Below are positions 8,416 through 20,599 of a stretch of DNA of 64,000 bases, one piece after another. Below the pieces are notes generated by a model. That model had not been told where the DNA came from and made no database searches. It saw only the letters and a program-made list of their open reading frames with translations. Source of the stretch: Tillandsia leiboldiana (lineage: Eukaryota > Streptophyta > Magnoliopsida > Poales > Bromeliaceae); contig CM055067.1 in NCBI GenBank assembly GCA_029204045.2, positions 23,324,838 through 23,388,837 of the forward strand, given 5' to 3'. Each line of letters begins with the position of its first letter. Within the stretch, counting starts at the first letter, position 1. The position numbers and the translations under genes were made by a program.

Positions 8416-11400
8416 TTATTTCAAGGAAAGCATTCCAATTGCTTTACGCAAATGAATAAAATATTTTTGATCCAAAGGTTTTGTTAAAAAGTCAGCTAAT
8501 TGATCTTCAGTTGAAATGTAGGAAATTTGAAGAATATTTGATTCAACTAGCTCTCTAAGAAAATGATATCTAAGTTCAATGTGTTTTGTTCTAGAGTGCA
8601 ACACAGGGTTTTTTGAAATGTTTATAGCACTAGTGTTGTCACATAAAACAGTTACCGAAGTTGCTGAAATCTGGAAGTCGCTCAACACGCTTTTCATCCA
8701 AATGAGTTGAGTTGAACAACTACCCGCTGAGATGTATTCCGCTTCGGCAGTCGAGAGTGCAATGCAGTTTTGCTTTTTACTATGCCATGCAACAAGGCAA
8801 TGGCCAAGATAAAAACATGCACCACTCGTACTTTTCCGATCATCCACAGATCCTGCCCAATTGACATCTGAGTATCCAATAATATCTAGAGTCGTTCCCA
8901 TAGGATACCAAATTCCGAAATTAATGGTTCCTTTGATGTACCGGATGATCCGTTTCACCGCTTTCAGGTGAACCTCCTTTGGTGCTGATTGATATCTCGC
9001 GCAAATCCCAACACTAAAGGATATATCCGGGCGACTAGCTGTGAGGTAAAGTAGACTTCCAATCATGCTGCGATAAAGTTTCTCGTCTACATTCTCACTA
9101 AGAGATTCACTTCCTAATCCCTTATTGCTAGTTCCCATAGGAGTAGGAAAATCTTTAGAATCTTCTAATCCGAATTTCTTTACCAACTCCTTTGCATACT
9201 TGGATTGACACAGATGGATGCCTTCACCATTTTGTTTCACTTGCAATCCAAGAAAGTATGTCAGTTCGCCCATCATAGACATCTCAAATTCGCTTTCCAT
9301 GGTTTCTGCGAATTTAGAAGCATCATTATCCTTTGTTGCTCCAAATACAATGTCATCGACATAGATTTGTGCAACAATGAAGTTATTTTGATAATGCTTC
9401 ACAAAGAGAGTCCTGTCTGCTCCCCCTCGAGTATAGCCCTTCTCCAAAAGGTGCTTTGTCAACCTTTCGTACCACGCTCGCGGTGCTTGTTTTAAACCGT
9501 AAAGAGCTTTTTTCAAACGAAAAACATGGTTAGGTAGTTTACAGTCTACAAAACCTTTCGGTTGAGCCACATAAACTTCCTCATTTAAAAACCCATTTAA
9601 AAACGCGCTCTTAACGTCCATTTGAAAGAGTTTTATTTTAAAGTGACAAGCAATAGCGAATAAGATACGAATGGACTCGAGTCTAGCTACAGGGGCGAAC
9701 GTTTCATCAAAGTCTATACCTTCTATTTGAGAGTAGCCTTGAGCAACTAAACGTGCTTTATTCCTGATGATGGTACCATCCTCATTTTTCTTGTTCTTGA
9801 AAATCCATTTAGTACCGGTCACATTGTGTTGCTTCGGAGGCGTCGTTAATTCCCAGACTTTGTTTCGTTCAAACTGATGGAGCTCTTCCTGCATTGCTTC
9901 AATCCAGTAGTCATCCTGAAGAGCTTCATCGATATTCTTTGGTTCGATCATGGAAACGTAACAAGCGAATCCACAAACCAACTGTCTCTGAGTTTTGACT
10001 CCTTTTTGTGGGTCTCCAATGATGTTTGATTCAGGATGATCCTTGGAGATGCGTAACGTTTGATGTAATGGAGTACTCGGAGGTATATGAGATGATTCCT
10101 ACACATCAGATAAACTTGGAGAACCATTAGATGCATCATTAATATTGGAAGTATTATCATGAGAAGATGCATTTACAGGAGTATCATCATCAAGAGAGAT
10201 ATCAGGGGTAGATTTATCAGATGCAAAGTGGAAAGCTTCATCTACTTTAACATTTATGGATTCTACAATCGTTTTAGATTCCAAGTTAAATACCCGATAA
10301 GCTCTACTATTTGTAGAATAACCCATGAAAATCCCTTCGTCACTTCGAGAGTCAAATTTTCCAAGATTTTCGCGGTCACGTAAAATGTAACATCAACTCC
10401 CAAAGATGCGAAAATATTTGATGTTGGGTTTTCTACAACACCATAGTTCATATGGTGTATTTAACGTCCCCGGGCGCAAATAAACTCGATTAATAACATA
10501 GATTGCAGTGTTCACAGCTTCAGCCCAAAAATATAACGGTAAATTTCGGCTATGAAGCATAACACGTGCCATCTCTTGTACAACCCTGTTTTTGCGCTTG
10601 ACTACACCATTCTGTTGAGGTGTATAGGGTGCCGAGAATTCATGTTTAATGCCATTGGAAGTGCAAAAGTCAATGAATTTTGAATTTATGAATTCTCCAC
10701 CTCTATCACTTCTAACACGAATGATCTTTTCATTCTTTTCAATCATAATACGAAGGCAAATCTCGTGAAAAGAATCAAAAGTATCAGCTTTCTCTTTTAA
10801 AAATGCTACCCATGAGTATCTAGAGAAATCATCAACCAATAATAAAATATACCATTTACCTCCCAAGGATGGTTGACGTGTCGGCCCCATAAGATCCATA
10901 TGCAATAATTCCAAGGGCCGTTTGGTACCGACGTGATTCAAGTTCTTATGTGCAGTCCTAGATTGTTTTCCCTTTTGACAACCACCACACACAATGTTTT
11001 GGTTAAGTGAAAGTTTAGGAACCCCCTTGACCACGTCTTTGTTTGAAATTCTAGCAAGTTCCTTAAAATTTATGTGACCTAGCCTTTCATGCCAAAGTGT
11101 TTCATTATTCAAAGAGGCTAAGTTACAATTTTCAGAAATTTTATTGGGAACAACATAACAATTGTTTTCAGATCTAACCCCTTTTAAAAAGAAAACATGG
11201 TCCTTATCAGTTACAATGCATTCGACAGATGAAAAATTAACTGAAAAACCATTGTCACAAAGTTGACTGATACTTATGAGGTTAGTCTTAAGGCCATCAA
11301 CAAATAACACATTATTTAGAATCGGGCCATCTGGAATAGCTACTGTTCCTTTTCCAACAATTTTGGAAGACTGACCGTCTCCGAAAACTACAAGTCCTCC

Positions 11401-12000
11401 GGAGATTTTCTCAAAATTTTGAAAACAGTTTTTGTCACCGGTCATGTGACGAGAACAACCGCTATCCAGATACCAAGACGAATTATCATAAGCATGCAAG
11501 GAAATATTTGTAACAAGACAAGGGAAAACTTCACCTTTGTGTACCCAAACCTTTCGAGTTTTGGTGTACGTCGGAAATGATTGTGAGGTTGATACCTTTG
11601 GTGAAAACGTCTTATTTGATCCATCGCTTTTCCTTGACGTCGTCGTCTTGTTTGATGAACTACCGAGGCTCTTTTCCTTCGAAAAATTTGCATTTGATTT
11701 CCGAGGAATCACCCTTTTGGTAGTCGTTGCAAGAAGTGCTTGAGTTGAGCGTTTGGCTCCCATCTTGCAATTTCTCCTTATGTGCCCTGCAATACCACAA
11801 CGAAAACATACCTTGATGCTTGACGATTCCGAAGAGGGGGAAGTAGGTTTGTTGTCGTTGTTTGTCGTCAATTCCGGTGTCGGAGGAGGAGATACCGACT
11901 GGGGCACAAAGACTGTCCCAACCGAACTAAAATTGTCGTTAGTTCGATTGTATCCGGGGCCGAACTTGTTTGATTGACCAAGACCAAGAAGCTTATCCAA
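8416..12000 (-). pseudogene. S1 pol: protease-integrase-RT-RNase H, two nonsense codons
   Basis: One reading frame runs from 12000 to 8416 with two stops. Near its start is a second gag knuckle, CFRCGIAGHIRRNC. Then come the Copia protease site WYLDSGCSRHMTG, the GAG-pre-integrase motif HERLGHINF with zinc-binding Cys, and the integrase core with HMDLMGP and RSDRGGEF. The third catalytic residue, 35 residues on, is Lys (GVVKRKN, codon 10597-10599) where S2 has Glu. RT has FQMDVKSAFLNG and YVDD; RNase H has the Copia signature (STAEAEY, CDNTSA, RTKHIELRYHF). The stops are at 10393 (S2 has CGA, here TGA) and 10099 (S2 has CAG, here TAG). The element cannot now make active integrase. Confidence 0.93.
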
Positions 12001-12008
12001 CTTACTCC

Positions 12009-13535
12009 TTATGAAAATCGCTGTAAGTCATCCTTGAGTTGGAGAATGGTCTCTGTCATTTCCAATTTTTCCTGTCGAGCCTCGCCGTTGAGCTTCAAGA
12101 AGTAATTCGCTTTGTTCACCATATCTATATAATTCTTCTCGAGTTGCTCATTGGACTCTTGAAGGGAAACATTTATTTTAATCAGATCATCCCTTTCCAC
12201 TTCAAGATCGGTCGAGAGAGAAGTTACCCTTTTTACTTTTTCTTCGAGATCCTGCAATCTCCCTCTCAACCCCTTGTTTTGCTTAGCCAGTTTCTTTGAA
12301 TCCCTCAAAAGTCTGTGATAGGCTAGAGCAAAATCTTCACCTTCCGAATCATCCGATTCATCGTCCGCTGCGTTCTTTCCAACTTGGGAGGAGGACAATG
12401 ACTCGGATGTACTAGCCATTAAGCACATGAAGGGTGAAGATGTGGACGCGTGGAACGCTGTTGTGTTATCTTCTTCATCACTTGAGGATGACTCATTTGA
12501 CAATGAGGTGTCATCCCAAGTGACGGCTTGCATCGCTTTCTTCTTTGACGGATTCTTATTAGGACACTCCGTTGAGATATGGCCGTACCCTCGGGACTTG
12601 AAGCATTGGACTTGTCCTTCTGAGCTTTTCTTATCCTTAGAAAAACCCCCTTGCTTTCTTGGTTTGAAACTTGAAGAACCTTTGCCTTTCTTCGACTTTA
12701 CGAAGGATGGAGTTTTACTTGAGTTACCCCTTCGAAAGTTTCGGCAAAATCTTCTTGTCAAGAGAGCAAGCTGCTTCTCAAAGTCCTCCATAGATAAATT
12801 CTCGTCATCGCCTGAGGAGGATGAATCCGCGTCTTCTTCTTTTGTTGTTTTCAACGCATAACCTGAAGACTTAGAAGAGGATGCCTTTCCAGAAGAATAG
12901 TTAGTAGGAAAAGTCATTTCATAAGTTTGTAATGAACCAACTAATTCTTCTACACGGATTTCGTCCGGGTGTTTAATAGTTTCAATGGCTGTAACCTTGG
13001 AACGAAATCTTTCAGGAAGAGTTCTTAATATTTTTCTTACAACTTTAAATTCTGGAATCTTCTCTCCCAAGTTAGCACATGAGTTTATGATGTCTTGCAA
13101 TCGTGTGTAATAGTCTGTGAAAGATTCATTTTCTGCCATGAAAATAGAGTCAAATTTGCTCGTAAGCATTTGCAGTTTCTGAATCTTCACAAGGTTAGTT
13201 CCCTCATGCGTAACTTGAAGAACATCCCAGATTTCTTTCGCAGTCTCACATGCCGAGACGCGAGAGAACTCTGTTTGCGACAAAGCATTAAATAAAGCGT
13301 TAATCCCTTTGCCATTGTAAGAAGAAATATCTATCTCTTCCTTGGTCCATTTCGGCCTAGGTTTGATGGTGCGAACATCAGCAATAATTTCAGTTGGATT
13401 AGACCATCCTAATTCAATTGATTGCCACACCCGTTCGTCGATGGAAATTAAAAAGGCTTTCATCCGTACTTTCCAGTAGGCATAATTTGTTCCATCGAAG
13501 AACGGGGGTCTGTTGATGTTTCCACCTTCAACCAT
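12009..13535 (-). CDS. S1 gag (508-aa ORF)
   Basis: An open ORF starts at ATG 13535, 20 nt from the PBS. Residues 1-50 hold the DUF4219-like motif PPFFDGTNYAYWKVRM. Residues about 60-215 resemble the UBN2 Copia gag core (EIWDVLQVTHEGTNLVKIQKLQ, ESFTDYYTRLQ, RKILRTLPERF). A Ser/Asp-rich linker, a basic region and a zinc knuckle near residue 310 follow. That knuckle reads CFKSRGYGHISTEC, so its second Cys is Ser; S2 keeps Cys. The last 100 residues are Leu/Glu/Lys-rich and probably coiled coil. A small deletion near 12001-12010 shifts the frame into pol and creates a stop, so Gag and Pol are separated here while S2 reads through. Capsid assembly may be possible, but RNA binding is doubtful. Confidence 0.9.
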   Translation of the reverse strand: MVEGGNINRPPFFDGTNYAYWKVRMKAFLISIDERVWQSIELGWSNPTEIIADVRTIKPRPKWTKEEIDISSYNGKGINALFNALSQTEFSRVSACETAKEIWDVLQVTHEGTNLVKIQKLQMLTSKFDSIFMAENESFTDYYTRLQDIINSCANLGEKIPEFKVVRKILRTLPERFRSKVTAIETIKHPDEIRVEELVGSLQTYEMTFPTNYSSGKASSSKSSGYALKTTKEEDADSSSSGDDENLSMEDFEKQLALLTRRFCRNFRRGNSSKTPSFVKSKKGKGSSSFKPRKQGGFSKDKKSSEGQVQCFKSRGYGHISTECPNKNPSKKKAMQAVTWDDTSLSNESSSSDEEDNTTAFHASTSSPFMCLMASTSESLSSSQVGKNAADDESDDSEGEDFALAYHRLLRDSKKLAKQNKGLRGRLQDLEEKVKRVTSLSTDLEVERDDLIKINVSLQESNEQLEKNYIDMVNKANYFLKLNGEARQEKLEMTETILQLKDDLQRFS

Positions 13536-13554
13536 TGTTTACAACCCTATTCCC

Positions 13555-13566
13555 GCTCTGATACCA
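13555..13566 (-). other. PBS of S1 (initiator tRNA-Met)
   Basis: The minus strand reads TGGTATCAGAGC, two bases from the LTR end at 13569. Confidence 0.9.
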
Positions 13567-13867
13567 CTTGTTGGGTTATGTATAATTGGATCTAAATAGG
13601 GGAAAAAAACACCTAGAGGGGGGTGAATAGGTGTAAACAATAAACACTCAAAAATCTTTGCGATATAAAACCCAATGCGGAAAAATAAATAACACGCAGA
13701 GATTTTTACGTGGAAAACTCCAAACCGGAGTAAAAAACCACGGGACCGATAACACGGTGAAATCCACTAGAATTAAACACGTACAAGGTGATATACCGTA
13801 CTCACAGACGACTCAACCTTTTCCATACGCTCCTAGTTGATCTTCTCCGCTCGCTCCACGACGCTTC

Positions 13868-14023
13868 TCGAATCCACGATTTGCGTCCAACGCCGAATCC
13901 ACGACGTCCGACCGAATCCACGGTCTTCACCCAGTAGCACGCTTCGAATCCACGAACGTACCTCGCTCCGAATCCACGAGAGCGGTAGCACCTTGAATCC
14001 ACAAGGCCACGCGAGTCCACGCG
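13868..14023 (-). repeat. Hairpin array with constant loop in the S1 LTR
   Basis: Seven short hairpins share the loop AATCCA (TGGATT in sense) or one-base variants, with different self-complementary stems. Examples on the plus strand: GACCG-loop-CGGTC, CCTTG-loop-CAAGG, CGCG-AGTCCA-CGCG, and CGCTC(C)CG-loop-CG(A)GAGCG. The array lies downstream of the TATA box, so it should be transcribed. Confidence 0.85.
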
Positions 14024-14290
14024 CCGATTTTGGGAAAATCGTTGTTTTTTGGGTGGTGATGATCCGCCGAATACTTAGATTAAAAATAGATCGGAAATAC
14101 CATCTAAGTATTCATTGATTTGATTCTACTCAAAATGTGAGTATGAAAACCTGAATCAAATCAATCAATATAGATGAAGAAACATAAGATTTAATCTATT
14201 GATTTCCTTTCTTCTCTATTTGTGGATCTATCTAATTCGGTCGTCTTTTTCCCTTTTTCGTGGGTTGCCCTAAAAGATGAATTAAAGGGT

Positions 14291-14300
14291 CTATATATAG
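14291..14300 (-). promoter_or_regulatory. TATA box of the S1 LTR
   Basis: CTATATATAG lies about 50 bp downstream (sense) of the ATCCGGAT cluster and upstream of the hairpin array. Confidence 0.7.
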
Positions 14301-14344
14301 GTTAGAAACCATTGGAAGAGGATAAGAATAAAAAACTAACCATT

Positions 14345-14665
14345 TCTGGAATTTTTCAGGACGGCGATCCGGATCGGACTTCGGCGATCCGGATTGCAGT
14401 AGCGAGACAAACAGTTTCCAGAAAAACCAAGGTTCGGGATCCGGATCGAAGTGCCTGATCCGGATCGTTCATACAGTTTCACCAAACACCAACGTTCGGG
14501 ATCTGGATTGCAAAGCCTGATCCGGATCGTTCATAAAACATGGTAAAACTAGTGTTCGGGATCCGGATCAAAGGAGGCTACGATCCGGATTGAACTGGTG
14601 TATCAACGAACACCCTTCGGGATCCGGATTGGAAAGTCTGATCCGGATCCTGAACATGTCCCATG
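14345..14665 (-). promoter_or_regulatory. ATCCGGAT palindrome cluster in U3 of the S1 LTR
   Basis: About ten copies or near copies of GATCCGGATC, several in the form GGATCCCGAACG, over 320 bp directly upstream of the TATA box. Palindromic, CpG-bearing and spaced: candidate transcription-factor sites. Confidence 0.75.
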
Positions 14666-14876
14666 TCCAGTTTTTGATTTTTATGCAATAAGAAATTCAT
14701 CCAAGTGTTTCTACACTATAAGAAGTATTCGGATCACCAAAAATAATTAGTTAAACATACCTGATCCTTTTGAATTCTTCTTTCTTGAGATTGAGTTAAA
14801 TGATCCAACTTTCTTTATCTTCAATCTTCAAGACTTAACCGAATTAACGAAATACGCCAACTCAAATTCCGTAACA

Positions 14877-17800
14877 GAACAAACCTTGTGAAGATTCAAA
14901 AACTGCAAATGCTTACGAGCAAGTTTGACTCTATTTTCACGGCAGAAAATGAATCTTTCACAGATTACTATACGCGAATGCAAGACATCGTGAATACATG
15001 TGCTAACTTGGGAGAGAAAATTCCAAAATTTTAAGTTGTAAGAAAGATTTTAAGGACTCTTCCTGAAAGATTTCGTTCTAAGGTTACGGCCATTGAAACT
15101 ATTAAACACCCGGACGAAATCCGTGTAGAAGAATTAGTTGGTGCACTTCAAACATATGAAATGACATTTCCTACTAACTATTCTTCTGGAAAGGCATCCT
15201 CTTCTAATTCTTCAGGTTTTGCGTTGAAAACAACAAAAGAAGAAGACGCGGATTCATCCTCCTCAGACGATGACGAGAACCTATCTATGGAGGATTTTGA
15301 GAAGCAACTTGCTCTCTTGACAAGAAAATTTCGCCGAAACTTTAGAAGGCGTAATTCAAGTAAAACTACATCCTTCGTAAAGTCGAAGAAAGGCAAAGGT
15401 TCTTCAAGCTACAAGTCAAGAAAGCAAGAGAGTTTTTCAAAGGATAAGAAAAGCTCAGAGGGACAAGTCCAATGCTTCAAGTGCCAAGGATACGGTCATA
15501 TCTCAACGGAGTGTCCCAATAAGAATCCGTCGAAGAAGAAAGCGATGCAAGCCGTCACTTGGGATGACACCTCAACGTCAAATGAGTCATCTTCCAGTGA
15601 TGAAGAAAATAACGCAACGGCATTCCACGCGTCCACAACTTCACCTTTCGTGTGCTTTATGGCAAGTACATCCGATTCATTGTCGAACTCCTCCCAAGTA
15701 GAAAAGAATGCAACGGACGATGAATCGAGTAATTCCGAAGGTGAAGACTTTGCTTTTGCCTACCATAAACTTTTAAAGGATTCAAAGAAACTGGCAAAGC
15801 AAAACAAGGGTTTGAGAGGGAGATTGCAGTATCTCGAAGAAGAAGTAAAAAGGGCAACTTCTCTCTCAAACGGTCTTGAAGTGGAAAGGGATAACCTGAT
15901 CAAAGCAAATGTTTCACTTCAAGAGAAAAATGAGCATTTCGAGAAGGAACACGTAAAAATGGTTGATAAAGCAAGTTACTTCTTGAAGCTCTACTCCGAG
16001 GCTCGACAAGAAAAAATGGATATGACGAAGACCATTTTCCAACTTAAAAATGATTCAAAGCAATTTTCTTCGGGAAGGAGCAAGTTGGATAAGATGCTTG
16101 GTCTTGGTCAAACAAACCGTTTCGGCCTTGGATACAATCGAACTGGAGACAGTCCTAGTTCGGTTGGGACAGTTTTTGTGCCCCAGTCGGTATCTCCTCC
16201 GACGACGACGGAATTCACTGCATACAACGACAACAAGCCTACCTCACCCACTTCGGGATCGTCAAGTACAAAGGTATGTTTTCGTTGTGGTTTTGCAGGG
16301 CACATAAGAAGAAATTGGAAGATTGGAGCAAAACAAGCAAATCAAGCACCTCTTGCAACAACTACCAAAAAGGTGATTCCACCTCTTGCAACAACTACCA
16401 AAAAGGTGATTCCTCGAAAATCAAAAGAAAATTTTTCAAAGGAAAAGAGCCTTGGTAGTTCACCCCACAAGACGATGTCAAGCACTCAATCAAACAAGAC
16501 GCTTTCACCAAGGAGAATAACTTCACATTCATTGCCGACGCAGTCCAAAAAGGTTTGGGTGCGCAAAGGTGAAATCTTCCCTTGTCTTGTCATTCATACT
16601 TCTTTGCATGCTTATGACAATTCGTCTTGGTATCTGGATAGCGGATGTTCCCGTCATATGACCGGTGACAAAAACAGTTTTCAAACTTTAGAGAAAATCT
16701 CCGGAGGACTTGAAGTTTTCGGACACGGTCGTTCTTCTAAAATTGTTGGAAAGGGAACAATTGCTATTCCAGAAGGCCCGGTTTTGAACAATGTCTTATT
16801 TGTTGAAGGCCTAAAGACTAATGTCATTAGTATTAGTCAACTTTGTGATAATGGTTTTTCAGTTAAGTTTTCTTCTGCAGAATGTATTGTAACTGATAAG
16901 GACCATGTATACTTTTTGAAAGGGGTTAGATCTGAAAATAATTGTTATGTAGTTCAAAACAAAATTTCTGAAAAGTGTAACCTAGTTTCTTTAGATAATG
17001 AAACTCTTTGGCATGAAAGACTAGGTCACATAAATTTTAAAGAACTAGCAAGGATTTCAAATAAAGACGTGGTTAAGGGGGTTCCTAAACTTTCTTTTAA
17101 AGATAACATTGTGTGTGGAGGTTGTCAAAAGGGAAAACAATCAAGGGTTGCACACAAGAACTTGAACCACGTTGGTACCAATCGGCCCTTAGAATTACTG
17201 CACATGGACTTAATGGGGCCGACTCATCAACCATCCTTGGGAGGTAAATGGTATATTTTTCTTATGGTTGATGATTTCTCTAGATATTCATGGGTAACAT
17301 TTTTTAAAAGAGAAAGCGGATACTTTCGACTCTTTTCATGAGGTTTGTCATCGTATTATGATTGAGAGAAATGAAAAGATCGTTCGTGTTCGAAGTGATA
17401 GAGGTGGAGAATTCATTAATTCTAAATTCATTGATTTTTGCACTTTCAACGGCATAAAACATGAATTCTCAACACCCTATACACCTCAGCAGAATGGTGT
17501 AGTCGAGCGCAAAAACAGGGTTGTTCAAGAGATGGCGCGTGTTATGCTTCATAGCCGGAATCTCCCGTTACATTTTTGGGCTGAAGCTGTGAACACCGCC
17601 GTCTATGTAATTAATCGAGTGTATTTGCGCCCGGGAACTTTAAATACACCATATGAGCTTTGGTTATGTAGAAAACCGAATATCAAATATTTTCGTATCT
17701 TTGGGAGTCGATGTTACGTTCTGCGTGATCGCGAAAATTTTGGAAAATTTGACTCTCGAAGTGACGAAGGGATTTTCATGGGTTATTCTACAAACAGTAG

Positions 17801-19687
17801 AGCATATCGGGTATTTAACCTCGAATCTAAAACGATGGTAGAATCTATTAATGTTAAAGTAGATGAAGCTTTTCATTTTGCATCTGATAAATCTACCCCT
17901 GATATGTCTCTTGATGATGATACTCCTGTAAATGCATCTTCTCATAATAATTCTTTCGATAAAGTTGATGCATCTAATGGTTCTTCTAGTTTATCTGATA
18001 TGCAGGAATCATCACATGTACCTCCGAGTACTCCGTTACCTCAAACGCTACGTATCTCCAAGGATCATCCGGAATCGAACATTATTGGAGACCCACAAGA
18101 AGGAGTCAGGACTCGGAGACAGTTGGTTTGTGGAGTCGCTTGTTACGTCTCCATGGTAGAACCAAAGAACGTCGATGAAGCTCTTCAGGATGACTACTGG
18201 ATTGAAGCAATGCAGGAATAGCTCCATCAGTTCGAAAGAAACAAAGTCTGGGAACTAACGAAGCCACCGAAGCAACACAACGTGATTGGTACTAAATGGA
18301 TTTTCAAGAATAAGAAAAACGAGGATGGTACCATTATCAGGAACAAAGCATGCCTAGTTGCTCAGGGCTACTCACAAATTGAAGGTATAGACTTTGATGA
18401 GACGTTCGCCCCGGTAGCTCGACTCGAGTCGATTCGTATTTTATTCGCGATTGCTTGTCATTTTAAAATCAAACTCTTTCAAATGGACGTTAAGAGCGCG
18501 TTTTTAAATGGGTTTTTAAACGAGGAAGTTTATGTGGCTCAACTGAAAGGTTTTGTAGACTATAAACAACCTAACCATGTTGTTCGATTGAAAAAGGCTC
18601 TTTACGGTCTAAAACAAGCACCGCGAGCGTGGTACGAAAGGTTGACAAAGCACCTATTGGAAAAGGGCTATACTCGATGGGGAGCAGATCGGACTCTCTT
18701 TGTGAAGCATTATCAGGATAACTTCATTGTGGCACAAATCTATGTCGATGACATTGTATTTGGTGCAACTAGAGACAATGATGCTTCTAAATTCGCTGAA
18801 ACAATGGAAAGCGAATTTGAGATGTCTATGATGGGCGAACTGACATACTTTCTTGGATTGCAAGTGAAACAAAATGAAGAAGGCATCCATTTGTGCCAAT
18901 CCAAGTATGCAAGGGAGTTGGTGAAGAAATTCGATTTAGAAAACTCTCAAGATTTTCCGACTCCAATGGGAACTAGCAATAAGGGATTAGGAAGTGAATC
19001 TCTTAGTGAAAGTGTAGACGAGAAGCTTTATCGTAGCATGATTGGAAGTCTACTCTACCTCACGGCTAGTCGCCCGGATATATCCTTTAGTGTTGGGATC
19101 TGCGCGAGATATCAATCAGCACCAAAGGAGGTTCACCTGAAAGCGGTGAAAAGGATCATCTGGTACGTCAAAGGAACACTGAATTTTGGAATTTGGTATC
19201 CTATGGGAACAACTCTTGACATAATAGGATATTCAGATGCCGATTGGGCAGGATCTGTGGATGATCGGAAGAGTACGAGTGGTGCATGTTTTTATCTTGG
19301 CCATTGTCTTGTTGCATGTCATAGTAAAAAGCAAAACTGCATTGCACTCTCGACTGCCAAGCGGAATATATTTCAGCGGGTAGTTGTTCAACTCAACTCA
19401 TTTGGATGAAAAGCGTGTTGAGCGACTTTCGAATTTCAACAAATTCGGTAACTATTCTCTGTGACAACACAAGTGCTATAAATATTTCTAAAAATCCTGT
19501 GTTGCACTCAAGAACAAAACACATTGAACTTAGATATCATTTTCTAAGAGAGCTAGTTGAATCAAATGTTCTTCAAATTTCCTACATTTCAACTGAAGAT
19601 CAATTAGCTGACTTTTTAACAAAACCTTTGGATCAAAAACGTTTTATTCATTTGCATAAAGCAATAGGAATGCTTTCTTTGAAATAA
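14877..19687 (+). pseudogene. S2 gag-pol, 5' truncated, two stops and two frameshifts
   Basis: Gag and pol form one frame. The gag part has knuckle CFKCQGYGHISTEC (about 15474-15515, intact) and a second knuckle CFRCGFAGHIRRNW with its last Cys changed to Trp (about 16277-16318). Then come protease DSGCSRHM (about 16635), HERLGHINF, integrase HMDLMGP, RSDRGGEF and GVVERKN with the catalytic Glu intact (17505-17507), RT YVDD, and RNase H. Lesions: TAA at 15032-15034; a sixth T in the run 17300-17305 (S1 has five); TAG at 18219-18221; and a lost G near 19360 in the codons for STAEAEY. The copy is dead but less damaged in integrase than S1. It ends at the same residues (MLSLK) as S1 and S3. Confidence 0.93.
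16347..16412 (+). repeat. 33-bp tandem duplication in S2
   Basis: Two in-frame copies of a 33-bp unit (starts at 16347 and 16380; peptide PLATTTKKVIP). S1 has one copy. Confidence 0.9.
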
Positions 19688-20590
19688 CACTTTTTGAAAT
19701 CATTGCTTAGGTTAGGTTTTGTTTTGTGTTTTTGTTCCTCATCTATGTTTGTACATAGAACAGTAAATGAGCATATGTAATTGACTTTACTTGCATCCTT
19801 TCATATATTTAGAAATTTATTATGCTTTGGATATCATAATAATTCATTTGATACAATGATCATTTATGTCAATTAAGTCATCTTTAATTGATCAAAGTCA
19901 ATTTCTCTCTTATGTGATCTCTTGGTATAGTTTTTATCATATTTGAAAATTGAGTTAAGTATGAAACTCGAGATCAATCTTTGGTTGAATACCGCATATC
20001 TTGGATAATTGATAGCCAATTGAGGGGGAGTTTGTTAAAATATTTATGCTCAAAAGATGTGGAAAGAGTTACATCCCAATGAGGAGTGTGAAAACTACCA
20101 CCACATGGAGGAAAGAGTACCACCTCGGTCGTCCGAGTACTATGTGCAGCTACCACATGTATACCAAGCATGGTTTTTCGAGTTGATTAGATATAATGCT
20201 TTTTGGAATACTTGACTCTGTCAAATTCCAAGGTTGGTATAAGGTGGGGATTTTATTGAAAGATGCTCAAAGAGCCACTCCTTACAATAAATTGATTAGA
20301 TATATTATCTAACCTATTTGGGATTTCAAACATCTATCGATCTTGGTACTTCATTTTCTTTACCATATTGATGATTTGATAAACGCATTACTCATAAGGT
20401 CATGATAGATGTCATTGAACTTGTTCAACTTTAAAGGATTTAATTTTTGTAAATTTTCGTTTCATTACTTGGATATTATTGATAGATTTAGCATAATCTA
20501 TTTCTTTTTATATGAAACAATGACTTTTGTTTAAAGTTGACTTGCAAAAGTGCTTACATACTTTTTCTGAATTTTCTGGAATTTTTCTAA
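19688..20590 (+). other. Conserved non-coding block of S2
   Basis: Counterpart of 7540-8415 in S1. A PPT-like GAGGGGGAG is near 20021. The core block 20036-20180 has the CCAC/GGTAG repeats and the CTCGG-TCGT-CCGAG stem. No ORF. Confidence 0.7.
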
Positions 20591-20599
20591 ATTTTTCTG

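Larger units (their letters stand above)
6331..14876 (-). mobile_element. Sirevirus S1 (Ty1/Copia), 3' end truncated by G1
   Basis: Reading the minus strand: 5' LTR (14876-13569), PBS, gag, protease-integrase-RT-RNase H, conserved non-coding block, promoter-like module, probable intron and the start of an env-like ORF, which breaks off at 6336 where G1 is inserted. The outer LTR edge at 14876 abuts gag of S2, so S1 landed inside S2. The right flank GAACA (14877-14881) should be half of its target duplication; the other half is outside the window. The env-like third gene, PPT-like motifs and CpG-rich palindromic LTR support the Sirevirus (SIRE/Maximus) assignment. Confidence 0.92.
13569..14876 (-). 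repeat. 5' LTR of S1 (1308 bp)
   Basis: In sense it begins TGTTACGG at 14876 and ends CATAACCCAACA at 13569. Its order is palindrome cluster (U3), TATA box (14291-14300), hairpin array (13868-14023), then a conserved end with a CACCCCCC run. The S2 and S3 LTRs share the plan. Confidence 0.92.
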
